A DNA stretch of 64,000 nt from IOR16 sp963521065 (GCA_963521065.1 CAUQTI010000017.1:1-64000); one strand, 5' to 3'. Shown: positions 15,092 through 24,038, numbered from the stretch's first letter. Program-made: numbers and translations. The notes: a model not told the origin generated them from the letters alone.

Positions 15092-15398
15092 CATAGGCAG
15101 CGATAAAATCAGCTTTGAAAGACATTTTACAGCTGCTTGCCTCTGTGAATGAAATTTTGAAAAACAATTCTCAAGCAAAAGGCTTTGGATTGTTTCCCGC
15201 CTGATTCGGATATCACGCTCAAAATAAATGTCAAAATACCTGCGGTCAGAACATTGCATTTACACATTTTTCATGTTAGCATAACGGTTGAGAATAAGGA
15301 GATAATGAAGTACATATTGCATGTGGGCATCTTAATATGTATGGAGTCAGTGATGCAACCCACCTGATCTCATCAATTGAGTAAAGGAGAATACACTA

Positions 15399-17147
15399 AT
15401 GATCAAGAACGCAACTATTAAAAGAAAACTGGTACTTATTTTCGGATGCCTTATTTTTGCCACAGTCTTTATTCAAGGGCTTATCTCATTTGTCGAGCTT
15501 ACGAAGGCCCACAACTCTGCGATTATCGCTGAACAGCAAAAATTTGATGCAGTCATCAAAACCAGCGTGGAGAGCCTAATCAGTGTGCTTGATGTAAATC
15601 ACCAACGCTACCTGGACGGTAAAATCACAAAGGAAGAGGAAATGGCCGCAGCTTCAAAAATCGTGCGGGACACTCGCTATAACGGCGGAGACGGCTACTT
15701 TTGGGCTGATCTTGAAAACGGCGACTGCGTAATACATATGAACCCTGATTACGAAGGACAACAACGTTACAACGTCAAAGACCTGGAGGGGAATTTTTAC
15801 ATTCAAAATGTAATCAAAGCCGGCAATCAAAAGGGTGGCGACTATACCGAATTTTACTTCACAAAACCCGACCGCGAGGGCAGCTTTAAAAAACGGGCAT
15901 TTACCCAGAAATATGAACCTTACGGCTGGTATATCAGCACTGGGAACTATTACGAAGACATCGAAAAAACCATTGGCCACTATCAGAATGCAAAGCGCCT
16001 TTCACTCGTTGAAATTATCTTATGCGGAATCATCATGGGCGTGCTTGGAACCTTTGTATTGATTGAAATTGCGACGCGAATGACAGACCGGTTAAAAAAG
16101 ATTACACAGCGGCTTTCCCTGCTCGGCGACGGAGACTTACACTCACCAGTTCCTGAGATTACAAGCGGTGACGAGCTGGAGACCTTATCACTGGCAACAA
16201 AGCAGACGGTCGATAATCTGCGTGATATTCTATATGATATCGATCATACAATGAAACATTTTTCCAACGGGAATTTCATTTTGGAATCTTCCATCAGCTA
16301 CAGAGGTGATTTGTCAGAAATCAACGATTCCATTCATAAGTTTTCCCTAAATATTTCCGAAACGCTGGCGCAGATTAATACTTCATCGGATGAAGTTTCC
16401 CGTGGTTCAATGCAAGTTTCCGCAGGCTCACAGACACTGGCACAGGGTGCTACAGAACAGACCGCCGCAATACAAGAACTATCCGCCTTTGTGAGTGATA
16501 TGACAGAAAATATCCAGCAAACCTCAAAGGATGCAGAAGAGGCGAAGCATATCGCAGAAGAAGCCAGCAGCTCTTCCTCCTTAGGGAAACAGCAAATGCA
16601 AAAAATGATTGAGGCAATGGACAAAATCAGCTACGCTTCCAGTGAAATCGGAAAAATCATTAAAAATATTGATGACATTGCATTCCAGACGAATATCCTT
16701 GCTCTGAATGCCGCGGTTGAGGCTGCACGCGCAGGAGAAGCCGGAAAAGGCTTTGCAGTCGTTGCGGATGAAGTTCGAAATCTTGCCGGCAAATCTGCAG
16801 AAAGTGCAAAAAATACCTCCGAGTTGATTGAACATTCCATGAATGCGATTTCAAATGGCACTGAAATTGTTTCCGATACCGCAAATTCTTTAAATGCGAT
16901 TATTACAAGTGCCGAAGATTCCTCCAAGGTCATCCAGCACATTGCAGATGCTGCAATTGTACAGGAAAAGGCAATTTCGGAAGTCAATACCCGTCTTACA
17001 CAGGTATCCGAGGTCATTCAACTAAATAGCGCAACCGCAGAAGAAAGCGCTGCACTGAGTGAAGAAATGTCTGCACAGGCTTCTATCTTGAAGGATTTGA
17101 TTCAGCATTTCAAATTTGATGAAAAAAGCGCATTCCAATTCCTTTAG
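15399..17147 (+). CDS. Methyl-accepting chemotaxis protein with sCache_2 sensor
   Basis: A 582-residue transmembrane chemoreceptor. TM1 spans about 10-33, and TM2 about 203-225. The extracellular region between them is a single Cache (sCache_2) domain with DTRYNGGDGYFWADLENGDCVIHMNP and KYEPYGWYISTGNYYEDIE, which commonly bind small organic acids. A HAMP region follows (about 225-280). The cytoplasmic signalling hairpin tip reads IDDIAFQTNILALNAAVEAARAGE (about 422-445), the CheA/CheW contact. There is no C-terminal CheR pentapeptide. AAAGGAGA precedes the ATG. The gene is monocistronic; no flagellar or che genes are in the window. Confidence 0.94.
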   Translation: MIKNATIKRKLVLIFGCLIFATVFIQGLISFVELTKAHNSAIIAEQQKFDAVIKTSVESLISVLDVNHQRYLDGKITKEEEMAAASKIVRDTRYNGGDGYFWADLENGDCVIHMNPDYEGQQRYNVKDLEGNFYIQNVIKAGNQKGGDYTEFYFTKPDREGSFKKRAFTQKYEPYGWYISTGNYYEDIEKTIGHYQNAKRLSLVEIILCGIIMGVLGTFVLIEIATRMTDRLKKITQRLSLLGDGDLHSPVPEITSGDELETLSLATKQTVDNLRDILYDIDHTMKHFSNGNFILESSISYRGDLSEINDSIHKFSLNISETLAQINTSSDEVSRGSMQVSAGSQTLAQGATEQTAAIQELSAFVSDMTENIQQTSKDAEEAKHIAEEASSSSSLGKQQMQKMIEAMDKISYASSEIGKIIKNIDDIAFQTNILALNAAVEAARAGEAGKGFAVVADEVRNLAGKSAESAKNTSELIEHSMNAISNGTEIVSDTANSLNAIITSAEDSSKVIQHIADAAIVQEKAISEVNTRLTQVSEVIQLNSATAEESAALSEEMSAQASILKDLIQHFKFDEKSAFQFL

Positions 17148-17194
17148 AAACAAATACTAAATATAATTTTTTATATAAGGAGAGGAGAAATATT

Positions 17195-17728
17195 ATGAAC
17201 GTACACGATTTTCAAGTTAAGAACAATCAGGGAGAAATGGTATCGCTATCCCAATACAGCGGCAAAGTCCTGCTGATTGTCAATACTGCAACCAAATGCG
17301 GGCTGACGCCTCAATATGAAGCTCTTGAGGCATTATATCAAAAGTATAAGGACAGAGGCTTAGAAGTCTTAGATTTTCCTTGCAATCAATTTTTAGCACA
17401 AGCTCCAGGAAATGATGAGGAAATTGAAAACTTCTGCACACTAACCTACAATACTACATTCCCTCGTTTTTCTAAACTGGACGTCAATGGCAAGGATGCT
17501 GACCCGCTGTTCGTATGGTTGAAGGAACAAGCTTCTGAGGATTTAGGCGACGAAGAAACCAAAGCGTTTGAGAATAAAGTGAAAGTGCTTAAGCCATTCG
17601 CAAAATCAGGCGATATTAAATGGAACTTCGGCAAATTTTTAATTGATAAAGAAGGCAATGTAAAGGCACGTTACTCACCTGCGTATAAGCCAGAACAGCT
17701 TGAAAAAGAAATTGAAAAATTATTATAA
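17195..17728 (+). CDS. Glutathione peroxidase-family (thioredoxin-dependent) peroxidase
   Basis: A 177-residue thiol peroxidase of the GPx family, cytosolic. The peroxidatic residue is cysteine in NTATKCGLTPQY (about 36), so it is not a selenoenzyme. FPCNQF (about 69-74) carries the catalytic Gln and a Cys, and KWNFGKFLID (about 140-149) has the Trp-Asn pair. Bacterial Cys-GPx enzymes of this type mostly use thioredoxin. In an anaerobe it would remove organic peroxides. AGGAGAGGAG lies before the ATG. It is monocistronic, with a strong terminator after it. It may be called gpo/bsaA in relatives. Confidence 0.93.
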   Translation: MNVHDFQVKNNQGEMVSLSQYSGKVLLIVNTATKCGLTPQYEALEALYQKYKDRGLEVLDFPCNQFLAQAPGNDEEIENFCTLTYNTTFPRFSKLDVNGKDADPLFVWLKEQASEDLGDEETKAFENKVKVLKPFAKSGDIKWNFGKFLIDKEGNVKARYSPAYKPEQLEKEIEKLL

Positions 17729-17737
17729 TCTTATGAG

Positions 17738-17781
17738 AAAGGCACCTTGCGCAGATTTAAAAGTTCGCGCAAGGTGCCTTT
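17738..17781 (+). terminator. Strong intrinsic terminator after the peroxidase gene
   Basis: Perfect 15-bp arms AAAGGCACCTTGCGC (17738-17752) and complement (17767-17781) with a 14-base loop, GC-rich at the base of the loop, ending in TTTAC. Confidence 0.85.
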
Positions 17782-17812
17782 ACGTTGAGGGTAAATATAT
17801 TGAAATTATAAT

Positions 17813-18025
17813 TCAATCTTTACAATTCTCTCTTTCTCCTTTAAAGAGCTTTTTCAGAATTTGCACAACAGCTGCAAATCCCCAGATATATAGGTAATCT
17901 GGAATAATTCCTGCCAAGGCCTCCTGTACGTTTCCTAAACTGAATGCGAAATTGACCGTAAAACTCAACAATAAAATTGCGGCATTGACACATAGAAAAT
18001 AAAGAATTACCTGTTTTCCTTTCAT
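17813..18025 (-). CDS. Small two-TM membrane protein of unknown function
   Basis: A 70-residue frame beginning at the ATG at 18025, preceded by AAGGAG at about 18033-18038. Two hydrophobic segments are visible: QVILYFLCVNAAILLLSFTV (about 4-24) and LYIWGFAAVVQILKKLF (about 45-61). A charged tail, KGERENCKD, follows. I do not recognise the family. It lies between the peroxidase and the agr locus, alone on its strand, with the agrB palindrome about 160 bases upstream. The T-rich side of that palindrome faces this gene. Confidence 0.55.
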   Translation of the reverse strand: MKGKQVILYFLCVNAAILLLSFTVNFAFSLGNVQEALAGIIPDYLYIWGFAAVVQILKKLFKGERENCKD

Positions 18026-18183
18026 TCCATTCGACTCCTTCTTTTTCCCAATCTTAAAAAATGAAATCCCTGCTGCAAATCTTAAAACAAGCTTCAACTT
18101 TATGAATGGAAATTACTATAAATATAAAATGATTTCTATGCTTTCCACCTTACAATTTTTTAAGTTTTTTTTCAATACGAAAA

Positions 18184-18257
18184 AGCTGAAATGTTGTTTT
18201 TGGGAGCTGAAATGTGCAAAACCGCACATTTCAGCTCCCAAAAACAACATTTCAGCT
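18184..18257. repeat. Perfect 34-bp inverted repeat with LytTR-spaced direct repeats, upstream of agrB
   Basis: Arms 18184-18217 and 18224-18257 are perfectly complementary over 34 bp with a 6-base loop. Each arm contains AGCTGAAATGT twice, with starts at 18184 and 18205 (21 bp apart). Paired 9-bp direct repeats with 21-bp start-to-start spacing are the known layout of AgrA/LytTR DNA sites. The structure ends 62 bases before the agrB ATG. Minus-strand transcription would meet it followed by a T-rich run, so it could also act as a terminator. Confidence 0.85.
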
Positions 18258-18319
18258 CCAGCTTATTGCATATTTTATTTTCTTTCGTTATGATAAAACC
18301 ACAAAAGAGAGGTTTTACC

Positions 18320-18904
18320 ATGGACAAAATTACAGCATCCTTCGCGGAGAATCTTCTGGACAAGAATATCATCCAGAAAAGCGATTTCGTTAAAATCCAG
18401 TATGCGATATCTGTTGTAAAAAGTGAGGCACTTAAAACACTGCTTTTAATTCTCATTTTTTATTTTCTGAATCTTTTAAAACCATTTTTCCTATTAATGG
18501 TTCTTTTGATTCCGCTTCGCATGTCTACCGGAGGCATCCATGTCGAAAACAGCATTATCTGTTTTTCTCTCAGCCTGTTTTTTAACCTGCTGGAATTGCT
18601 TTTTCTTCCGGCGCTTCCGCTGAAGGAAGAAATTTATCAGGCCATTTTACTCGGCAGTGCACTGCTCATCTGTCTGCTGCCTTTAGCACCCTCTCAAAAA
18701 AGGCGCATTAAGACAAAACAGAAATACCGAAGAAATAAGATTGCAGCCTGCAGTTTATGTCTATTCTGGGTTTTCATGCTCCAATTTGTACTGCGGGACG
18801 CTTATTTTATACATTGTGGGATATGGGCTTTCTTTTTGCAAGCCATTCAAATATTACTTATTAACGCACATAATAAATTTAAAAGGGGATTATTATATGA
18901 TTAA
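18320..18904 (+). CDS. agrB: AgrB-like cyclic-peptide-processing membrane protease
   Basis: A 194-residue integral membrane cysteine endopeptidase that cleaves the AgrD C-tail and cyclises the autoinducing peptide. The AgrB active site is visible as STGGIHVEN, with the conserved His around 74; the Cys partner is expected about 7 or more residues on (IICFSLS), consistent with the family. Five or six hydrophobic segments surround it. AGAGAGG precedes the ATG at 18320. The gene overlaps agrD by 8 bases. The palindrome at 18184-18257 is immediately upstream and probably regulatory. Confidence 0.9.
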   Translation: MDKITASFAENLLDKNIIQKSDFVKIQYAISVVKSEALKTLLLILIFYFLNLLKPFFLLMVLLIPLRMSTGGIHVENSIICFSLSLFFNLLELLFLPALPLKEEIYQAILLGSALLICLLPLAPSQKRRIKTKQKYRRNKIAACSLCLFWVFMLQFVLRDAYFIHCGIWAFFLQAIQILLINAHNKFKRGLLYD

Positions 18905-19031
18905 AAAAATGCACAGCCTACTTCTTTCAACTGCTGCAAGCTTCCTTTTCGTAGTAGCTGATCTTACGCTGAACAGCACATCCTTAATTCATCACGGAGA
19001 ACCGAACTGCCCGGAAGAATTGTTAAAATAA
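18897..19031 (+). CDS. agrD: AgrD-like autoinducing peptide precursor with serine ring
   Basis: A 44-residue precursor. The N-terminal amphipathic helix MIKKMHSLLLSTAASFLFVV is followed by the peptide region LNSTSLIHH and the acidic recognition tail GEPNCPEELLK. By analogy with AgrD proteins, the ring would be five residues, Ser29 to His33 (SLIHH), closed on Ser as a lactone and not a Cys thiolactone; the only Cys (38) is in the tail. Serine rings are known in some staphylococcal Agr types. The start overlaps agrB, and AGGGGA lies upstream. The 3' end overlaps the convergent agrC by 9 bases. Confidence 0.85.
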   Translation: MIKKMHSLLLSTAASFLFVVADLTLNSTSLIHHGEPNCPEELLK

Positions 19032-20306
19032 CAAGCGTATTACTAAGCAATTATCTTCTTGAAAAAGTACAAAACTGCCTTTGTATTTTTCTATAATTCG
19101 TTTGACATGATGCAGTCCATATCCTCGATTGGCTTGCCCCTTTGTAGAGTACCCTTTTTGGGGCATCAAGCGAATTGATTCCTCCGGATTCATATGAAAG
19201 ATGTTTCTCGTTTCAATCAAGCTTTTTCCGCTTTCATCATATCCGATTTTTAGGGTGACTTTTCGTTCTGCCTCCGATAAAGTCTCAACATATTCAAATG
19301 CGTTATTAATCAGGTTACCAACCAGCTCAATCAGCTCATGCTGTTCACAAGGGATGTCAGGAAATTCTCCAGAAGGCATGTAATAAAAAGAAATACCCTT
19401 TTCCAAGGCTTCTTTTTCCTTTATGGAGAGCAGCGCATTGATTACTTGATTTCCAGTTAAAAAAGAAACGTTTCTCTTCTCCGAAGCAAGAGCTTCCTTT
19501 CCTTTCAGGCTCCGCATGTACTGCTGAATTGCCAAGCGTGCGTTTTCTGGATTTTCTTCATTGGTCAGGCCTTCAATTGTCTGCAAATGCTTTCTGAATT
19601 CATGCTTTTCTGCTTGGAGGTTATCTAGAAGCTTCTCAATAATTCTTATATAATGATCATTGATGCCGATTAGGTCACTCTTCCTTTGGTTCTGTATGTA
19701 TTCTTTCAACAACAACGTGTTGATAAAAATCCAAATTATAATGACGATAGCTACCAGTCCAATCTCGTTATAAAAGACCTTTATCTTATTATTCCACAAA
19801 TAACTTTCTATGATAAAAATTAGATAAACATTCCCTATAATTAAATAAAAAATCTGCTTATATCGTTCGTAAAACAATACGACTGTTTTTCTCAGCCTCT
19901 TATGACACCCAAGGCTCCAGCTGATTGCAAGCGTAATCGCAAGGTGAATAAGACGCACGCCAAAGCTCATATCCTCAGAAGCATAAAAAAAGTGATGAAT
20001 AAAGATTAATATAAATTCAAAGAATGAAACGATTACAAAGCAGATAAAAAATTCAAAAATCAACTCACTCCATTTTCGCTTTGCGATTGCTTTCAACATA
20101 AGCAGGATGCACAAAGAATCTACAAGCAGAATAATCCGGTAATCACTGTAAAATAGATTCTGCACAATGTCTACTGCGGCAGTCACTGCCCCGGTCAAAA
20201 TTACTTCCTTTTTTTGTTTTAAATAACTTTCTGAAAACAAATTTAATAGAAATAAAATTGCTAATAATTCCAGAAAAGTCCCAATTCCATTTTCATACCA
20301 ACTCAT
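19023..20306 (-). CDS. agrC: AgrC-like sensor histidine kinase (HPK10 type)
   Basis: A membrane histidine kinase of about 427 residues with six or so N-terminal hydrophobic segments (to about 195) that would bind the autoinducing peptide. The dimer/phosphoacceptor region contains EKHEFRKHLQTIEGL (His around 231). The ATP-binding part has ELVGNLINNAFEYVE (N box) and KGYSTKGQANRGYGLHHVKRI (G box). Both are typical GHKL HPK10 features. I chose the ATG at 20306, which overlaps the agrA stop by 14 bases; a start further up would lie inside agrA. It signals to the upstream LytTR regulator. Confidence 0.9.
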   Translation of the reverse strand: MSWYENGIGTFLELLAILFLLNLFSESYLKQKKEVILTGAVTAAVDIVQNLFYSDYRIILLVDSLCILLMLKAIAKRKWSELIFEFFICFVIVSFFEFILIFIHHFFYASEDMSFGVRLIHLAITLAISWSLGCHKRLRKTVVLFYERYKQIFYLIIGNVYLIFIIESYLWNNKIKVFYNEIGLVAIVIIIWIFINTLLLKEYIQNQRKSDLIGINDHYIRIIEKLLDNLQAEKHEFRKHLQTIEGLTNEENPENARLAIQQYMRSLKGKEALASEKRNVSFLTGNQVINALLSIKEKEALEKGISFYYMPSGEFPDIPCEQHELIELVGNLINNAFEYVETLSEAERKVTLKIGYDESGKSLIETRNIFHMNPEESIRLMPQKGYSTKGQANRGYGLHHVKRIIEKYKGSFVLFQEDNCLVIRLLF

Positions 20307-21069
20307 TTTCTTTCTCCTCTTCTTCTTTTGGTTCTTTAAATTGAAAAAGAAGTTCTTCCACACCTTTTTGGTACAATCTGGACATATCTACTTTTTTCTC
20401 AGAAGCTTCAAATACAATTTCACTCAGCCGGTAATTAATTCTGCGTATGGAGGCAATCTGCCTTGCATTTACCGCAAAGGATTTGTGACAGCGGACAAAA
20501 CAAGGCTCATTCACGGTTTCAATTACTTCCTGTAAAGATACCTTTTTAAGCATCAGCCTATGATTTCTAGTATGTACCTCACATCCGCCCCGGCTAACCT
20601 GCGCAAAGAGAATTTCCTCTACCGGGAAAAATACGGTCTCCGCTTCGGTTTCAAATGCGGCAAGCTTGCGCGTTCTTTCTCCTGCCGTTTGCTGCTTCCT
20701 GTTTATCTTTTCAATTAAGCAGCGAATCTTCTCCCTGATTTCATCGACGGAGAATGGCTTTACGATAAAGTCGTAGCAATGGTATTGCAAAAATGCTTCC
20801 AACGGGTTTTTGCTGTAACCTGTAATAAATAAAATTAATGTTAATTCGTACCGAGCAATGCTCCGAATCTTCTCTGCTAAAGAGAATCCATTCATATCCG
20901 GGAGCTCTACGTCCAAAAGAAATAAGTCAATCGTATGCGTGTTCATCAGCTTTAATGCCTGTCCTGCCGTCTCTGCATACAACAATTCTACTTGAAAAAG
21001 TCCTGATAATGCATCAGAATAGAGCTTACGATCACGAAGTGAATCCTCCACAATCAAAATGGTTGTCAT
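20293..21069 (-). CDS. agrA: AgrA-like LytTR response regulator
   Basis: A 258-residue response regulator. The receiver domain starts LIVEDSLRDRKLY with acidic pocket ED, phospho-Asp in FLLDVELPDMNGF (around 55) and Lys in YDFIVKPFS (around 107). The C-terminal LytTR DNA-binding domain has EILFAQVSRGGCEVHT and FVRCHKSFAVNARQI. The ATG at 21069 has GAGGAG 9 bases upstream; the upstream ATG sits too close to it. It lies 26 bases after a HAD phosphatase gene on the same strand, so agrAC may be read from the tex promoter. Its candidate sites are the 21-bp-spaced repeats at 18184-18257. Confidence 0.92.
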   Translation of the reverse strand: MTTILIVEDSLRDRKLYSDALSGLFQVELLYAETAGQALKLMNTHTIDLFLLDVELPDMNGFSLAEKIRSIARYELTLILFITGYSKNPLEAFLQYHCYDFIVKPFSVDEIREKIRCLIEKINRKQQTAGERTRKLAAFETEAETVFFPVEEILFAQVSRGGCEVHTRNHRLMLKKVSLQEVIETVNEPCFVRCHKSFAVNARQIASIRRINYRLSEIVFEASEKKVDMSRLYQKGVEELLFQFKEPKEEEEKENELV

Positions 21070-21094
21070 GAATTTCATCTCCTCGTACAATACG

Positions 21095-21739
21095 CTATCG
21101 TAAAATGCCCCATACTTCCTCTGCTTTTTCAATCACATGCTCTGGCTTGCTGTCTTGAAGCTTACTCTGTGCATCTGTCGCCATAGCCCAACTGACCAAT
21201 ACCGCTTCAATCCCTGCATTTTTCGCACATAAAACATCAAACATGCTGTCACCAATCATCAGCGCTTCCTGCGGGACAGAATGCAGCTTTTGCAAAGCAA
21301 TCTGCGCCGGCTCCGGATCCGGTTTATGCTTCGAGGTATCGTCTGCCGTTACAATCGCATCAAAGCACTCCATTAAGCCATACTTTCTCAGGCCTTCTTC
21401 CGTCGAATTTCTGAGACGTGACGTTACAACGGCCAGCTTATAGCCTTCCCGTTTCAATTCCTTTATTAGACTCTCCATTCCAGGAAACAGCTCAATCAGC
21501 TCCTTATAATGTGCAAACTGATAGCTCCGATAAATATCAATTGCTTTTTCCACATCGAAATTGGGAAAAAAGCGTTCCATTGTAATGTGAAGAGGCTCAC
21601 CAAAGGTTTCTAAAATCTCCTCCAGCGGACGCTCCTTCCCCTCCAACTCTAAAAAGGTATGCTGCCATGACTTTACGATAATATCATTTGTATCCATGAT
21701 TGTGCCGTCAAAATCAAAAAGTACCGTTGTTTTCTTCAT
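21095..21739 (-). CDS. HAD hydrolase, PpaX/Gph-like phosphatase
   Basis: A 214-residue haloacid-dehalogenase phosphatase. Motif I is FDFDGTIMDTN (nucleophile Asp about 9), motif II Ser/Thr in VTSRL, motif III Lys in SKHKPDPEP, and motif IV MIGDSMFDVL. The helical cap lies between residues 18 and 80. Length and motifs resemble pyrophosphatase PpaX and phosphoglycolate phosphatase; the substrate cannot be settled from sequence. AAAAGGGA lies upstream of the ATG. It is 20 bases after tex and 26 bases before agrA, suggesting one transcript. Confidence 0.88.
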   Translation of the reverse strand: MKKTTVLFDFDGTIMDTNDIIVKSWQHTFLELEGKERPLEEILETFGEPLHITMERFFPNFDVEKAIDIYRSYQFAHYKELIELFPGMESLIKELKREGYKLAVVTSRLRNSTEEGLRKYGLMECFDAIVTADDTSKHKPDPEPAQIALQKLHSVPQEALMIGDSMFDVLCAKNAGIEAVLVSWAMATDAQSKLQDSKPEHVIEKAEEVWGILR

Positions 21740-21758
21740 CTATTTTTCCCTTTTCTTT

Positions 21759-24023
21759 TTATAATTTCATCGTTAAAGAAACCTTCTGCTTTTCATGGTC
21801 AATGCCCAATATTTTAACTTTAACGGTATCTCCAACTCCTACCACATCCATTGGGTGGCGGATAAATTTATTACTTAGCTGTGAAATGTGAACCAGCCCG
21901 TCATTTTTGATTCCGATATCTACAAACGCTCCGAAATCTACAACATTTCGAACAGTTCCGGTCATCTCCATATCCACCTTTAAATCCTCTATGCTCAATA
22001 CGTCCTCTCGGAAGACCACCGGCGGCATCCCCTCACGCGGATCTCTTGCGGGCTTTTTTATCTCTGCCACAATATCTGCTAAAGTCAGCGCACCGATTTC
22101 CAAATCCTCCGCCATCTTTTCAATACTTTTTGGCAAACTCTTTTTTTCTTCCTTTGGCTCTGTTTTTAGTGCTGCCAAGGCTTGCAGTCCTTTTAAATTC
22201 CCATTTTGCGGCTTTTTCTTTTCAGTGGGATAAATCTCCATAATCTTTTCTTCAATCTGGTCTGCGCCGCCCTTTCCAATCTCCGTTTTTTCAATGCCAA
22301 GCTTGTTCAGCATCTTTTCTGCGGCCGCATAGGACTCCGGATGCACTGATGTGCGGTCTAGCGGATTTTCTCCTTCTGAGATACGCATAAAACCTGCGCA
22401 CTGCTTAAACGCTTTTTCTCCGAGCTTTGCGACCTTCATCAACTGACGCCGATTTTTAAACTGCCCATTTTCTTCACGATATGCCACAATATTTTTCGCA
22501 ATTCCTGAGTTTACGCCTGAGATATACGACAGCAGTGACGGTGAAGCGGTGTTTAAATCCACGCCAACACGGTTTACGCAGTCCTCCACAACGTTGGTCA
22601 ACGCACTGTTCAAAAGTGTTTGGTTGATATCATGCTGATACTGCCCCACACCGATATGCTTCGGCTCAATCTTTACAAGCTCCGCCAAAGGGTCCTGGAG
22701 TCTCCGTCCAATGGACATCGCTCCTCTCGTTGTTACGTCTAAGTCAGGGTATTCCTCCGTGGCCAGCTTGGATGCGGAATACACCGATGCACCCGCTTCA
22801 TTTACAATAGTGTAATGCAAATCTGAAATACCCTGTTCAGAAAGCTCTGAAATCAGCTCGCTGACGAAGAGTTCCGTTTCACGCGAAGCTGTTCCGTTTC
22901 CGATTACAATAATATTTGCTTTGAATTTTTTAATCAAAGCGGAAAGCGTCTTTTTCGCCCCTGTGATATCTTTTTTCGGTTCTGTTGGATAAATAGTACC
23001 ATAAGCCTGCAATTTCCCAGTTTCATCCAGCATCGTAACCTTACAGCCTGTCCGATAGCCCGGATCAATTGCAAGAACTCTTGCGTTCTTTACCGGCGGA
23101 GTCATTAAAAGTTTTTCTGTATTTTTCGCAAAGACCCTGACTGCATCCTTTTCTGCACGCTCCGTCAGAAGGTTACGCATTTCTCTCTCAACCGAAGGTG
23201 CCATCAATCTTTTATAGGAATCCTCTATCGTATCCTGCAGCAACGCTGTGAAGATTGATTTTTCGTTTGTGAGAACCTTACCTTTGAGATACTCATGAAT
23301 TGCCTCAATTGGTGCTTTTATTTTCACTTTCAGCTTCTTTTCCTTTTCGCCCCGGTTTACAGCGAGCACCCTGTGATTCGGCATCTGAGAAAGCGGCTCC
23401 GAATGCTCATAGTACATTTCATATACAGTACTTTCTTCCGCATCGACTGCCTCTGAGCTTATCTGTCCTTTTTCAAAGGTCATATTCCGTACTTGCGCAT
23501 TGTAATCCGGATCGTCTGCCACAATTTCTGCGATAATATCCATCGCCCCCTGCACGGCGTCCGCAGCGGTATCTACTCCCAGCGCTTCGTTCACAAATGG
23601 GGCTGCGATTTCCTTCACATTCCCACTTTCAAGTTCTTGTTTTTGTATCAGAAGGGCCAGCGGCTCCAGCCCCTTTTCTCTGGCTTTGGAAGCTCTTGTG
23701 GCCTTCTTCTGCTTAAACGGTTTATAGAGGTCCTCTACCCGCTGCAAAACCTCTGCCTTCAAAATTTCTTCTTTTAATTCCTCTGTAAGCTTACCCTGCT
23801 CTTCAATCAATCGAACGACTTCCTGTTTCCGCTCGTCCAAATTTCTGAGATAAACCAGCCTCTCCTCCAAATCACGGAGGATAACGTCTGACAAACCTCC
23901 CGTCATTTCTTTCCGGTATCTTGCAATAAACGGGATTGTATTTCCGTCATCAATCAGCCCCACTGTAGCATCTACCTGTGACTGTTTTAAATGAAATTCC
24001 TGCGCCAACTTTTCCAAAATCAT
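21759..24023 (-). CDS. tex: Tex/YhgF family RNA-binding transcription accessory protein
   Basis: A cytosolic nucleic-acid-binding protein of 754 residues. From the N-terminus it shows the Tex helical region (IPFIARYRKEMTGGLSD), the YqgF-like RNase H fold (VLAIDPGYRTGCKVTMLDETG, about 315), two HhH segments (VNRVGVDLNTASPSLLSYISG) and a C-terminal S1 domain (TGTVRNVVDFGAFVDIGIKNDGLVHISQLS, about 655-725). I chose the ATG at 24023, giving MILEKLAQEF, the usual Tex N-terminus, with AAGGAG 11 bases upstream; an ATG three codons earlier is too close to the RBS. It follows an AI-2E-family gene by a few bases. Confidence 0.93.
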   Translation of the reverse strand: MILEKLAQEFHLKQSQVDATVGLIDDGNTIPFIARYRKEMTGGLSDVILRDLEERLVYLRNLDERKQEVVRLIEEQGKLTEELKEEILKAEVLQRVEDLYKPFKQKKATRASKAREKGLEPLALLIQKQELESGNVKEIAAPFVNEALGVDTAADAVQGAMDIIAEIVADDPDYNAQVRNMTFEKGQISSEAVDAEESTVYEMYYEHSEPLSQMPNHRVLAVNRGEKEKKLKVKIKAPIEAIHEYLKGKVLTNEKSIFTALLQDTIEDSYKRLMAPSVEREMRNLLTERAEKDAVRVFAKNTEKLLMTPPVKNARVLAIDPGYRTGCKVTMLDETGKLQAYGTIYPTEPKKDITGAKKTLSALIKKFKANIIVIGNGTASRETELFVSELISELSEQGISDLHYTIVNEAGASVYSASKLATEEYPDLDVTTRGAMSIGRRLQDPLAELVKIEPKHIGVGQYQHDINQTLLNSALTNVVEDCVNRVGVDLNTASPSLLSYISGVNSGIAKNIVAYREENGQFKNRRQLMKVAKLGEKAFKQCAGFMRISEGENPLDRTSVHPESYAAAEKMLNKLGIEKTEIGKGGADQIEEKIMEIYPTEKKKPQNGNLKGLQALAALKTEPKEEKKSLPKSIEKMAEDLEIGALTLADIVAEIKKPARDPREGMPPVVFREDVLSIEDLKVDMEMTGTVRNVVDFGAFVDIGIKNDGLVHISQLSNKFIRHPMDVVGVGDTVKVKILGIDHEKQKVSLTMKL

Positions 24024-24038
24024 GACACTCATATCTCC

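Noticed and set aside
15092..15398. Region before the chemoreceptor as a c-di-GMP riboswitch
   Set aside because: The GEMM core sequences are not present; only a promoter-like stretch and an RBS are seen.
18102..18456. Frames across the agrB palindrome on both strands
   Set aside because: They owe their length to the inverted repeat, and agrB has a better start with an RBS at 18320.
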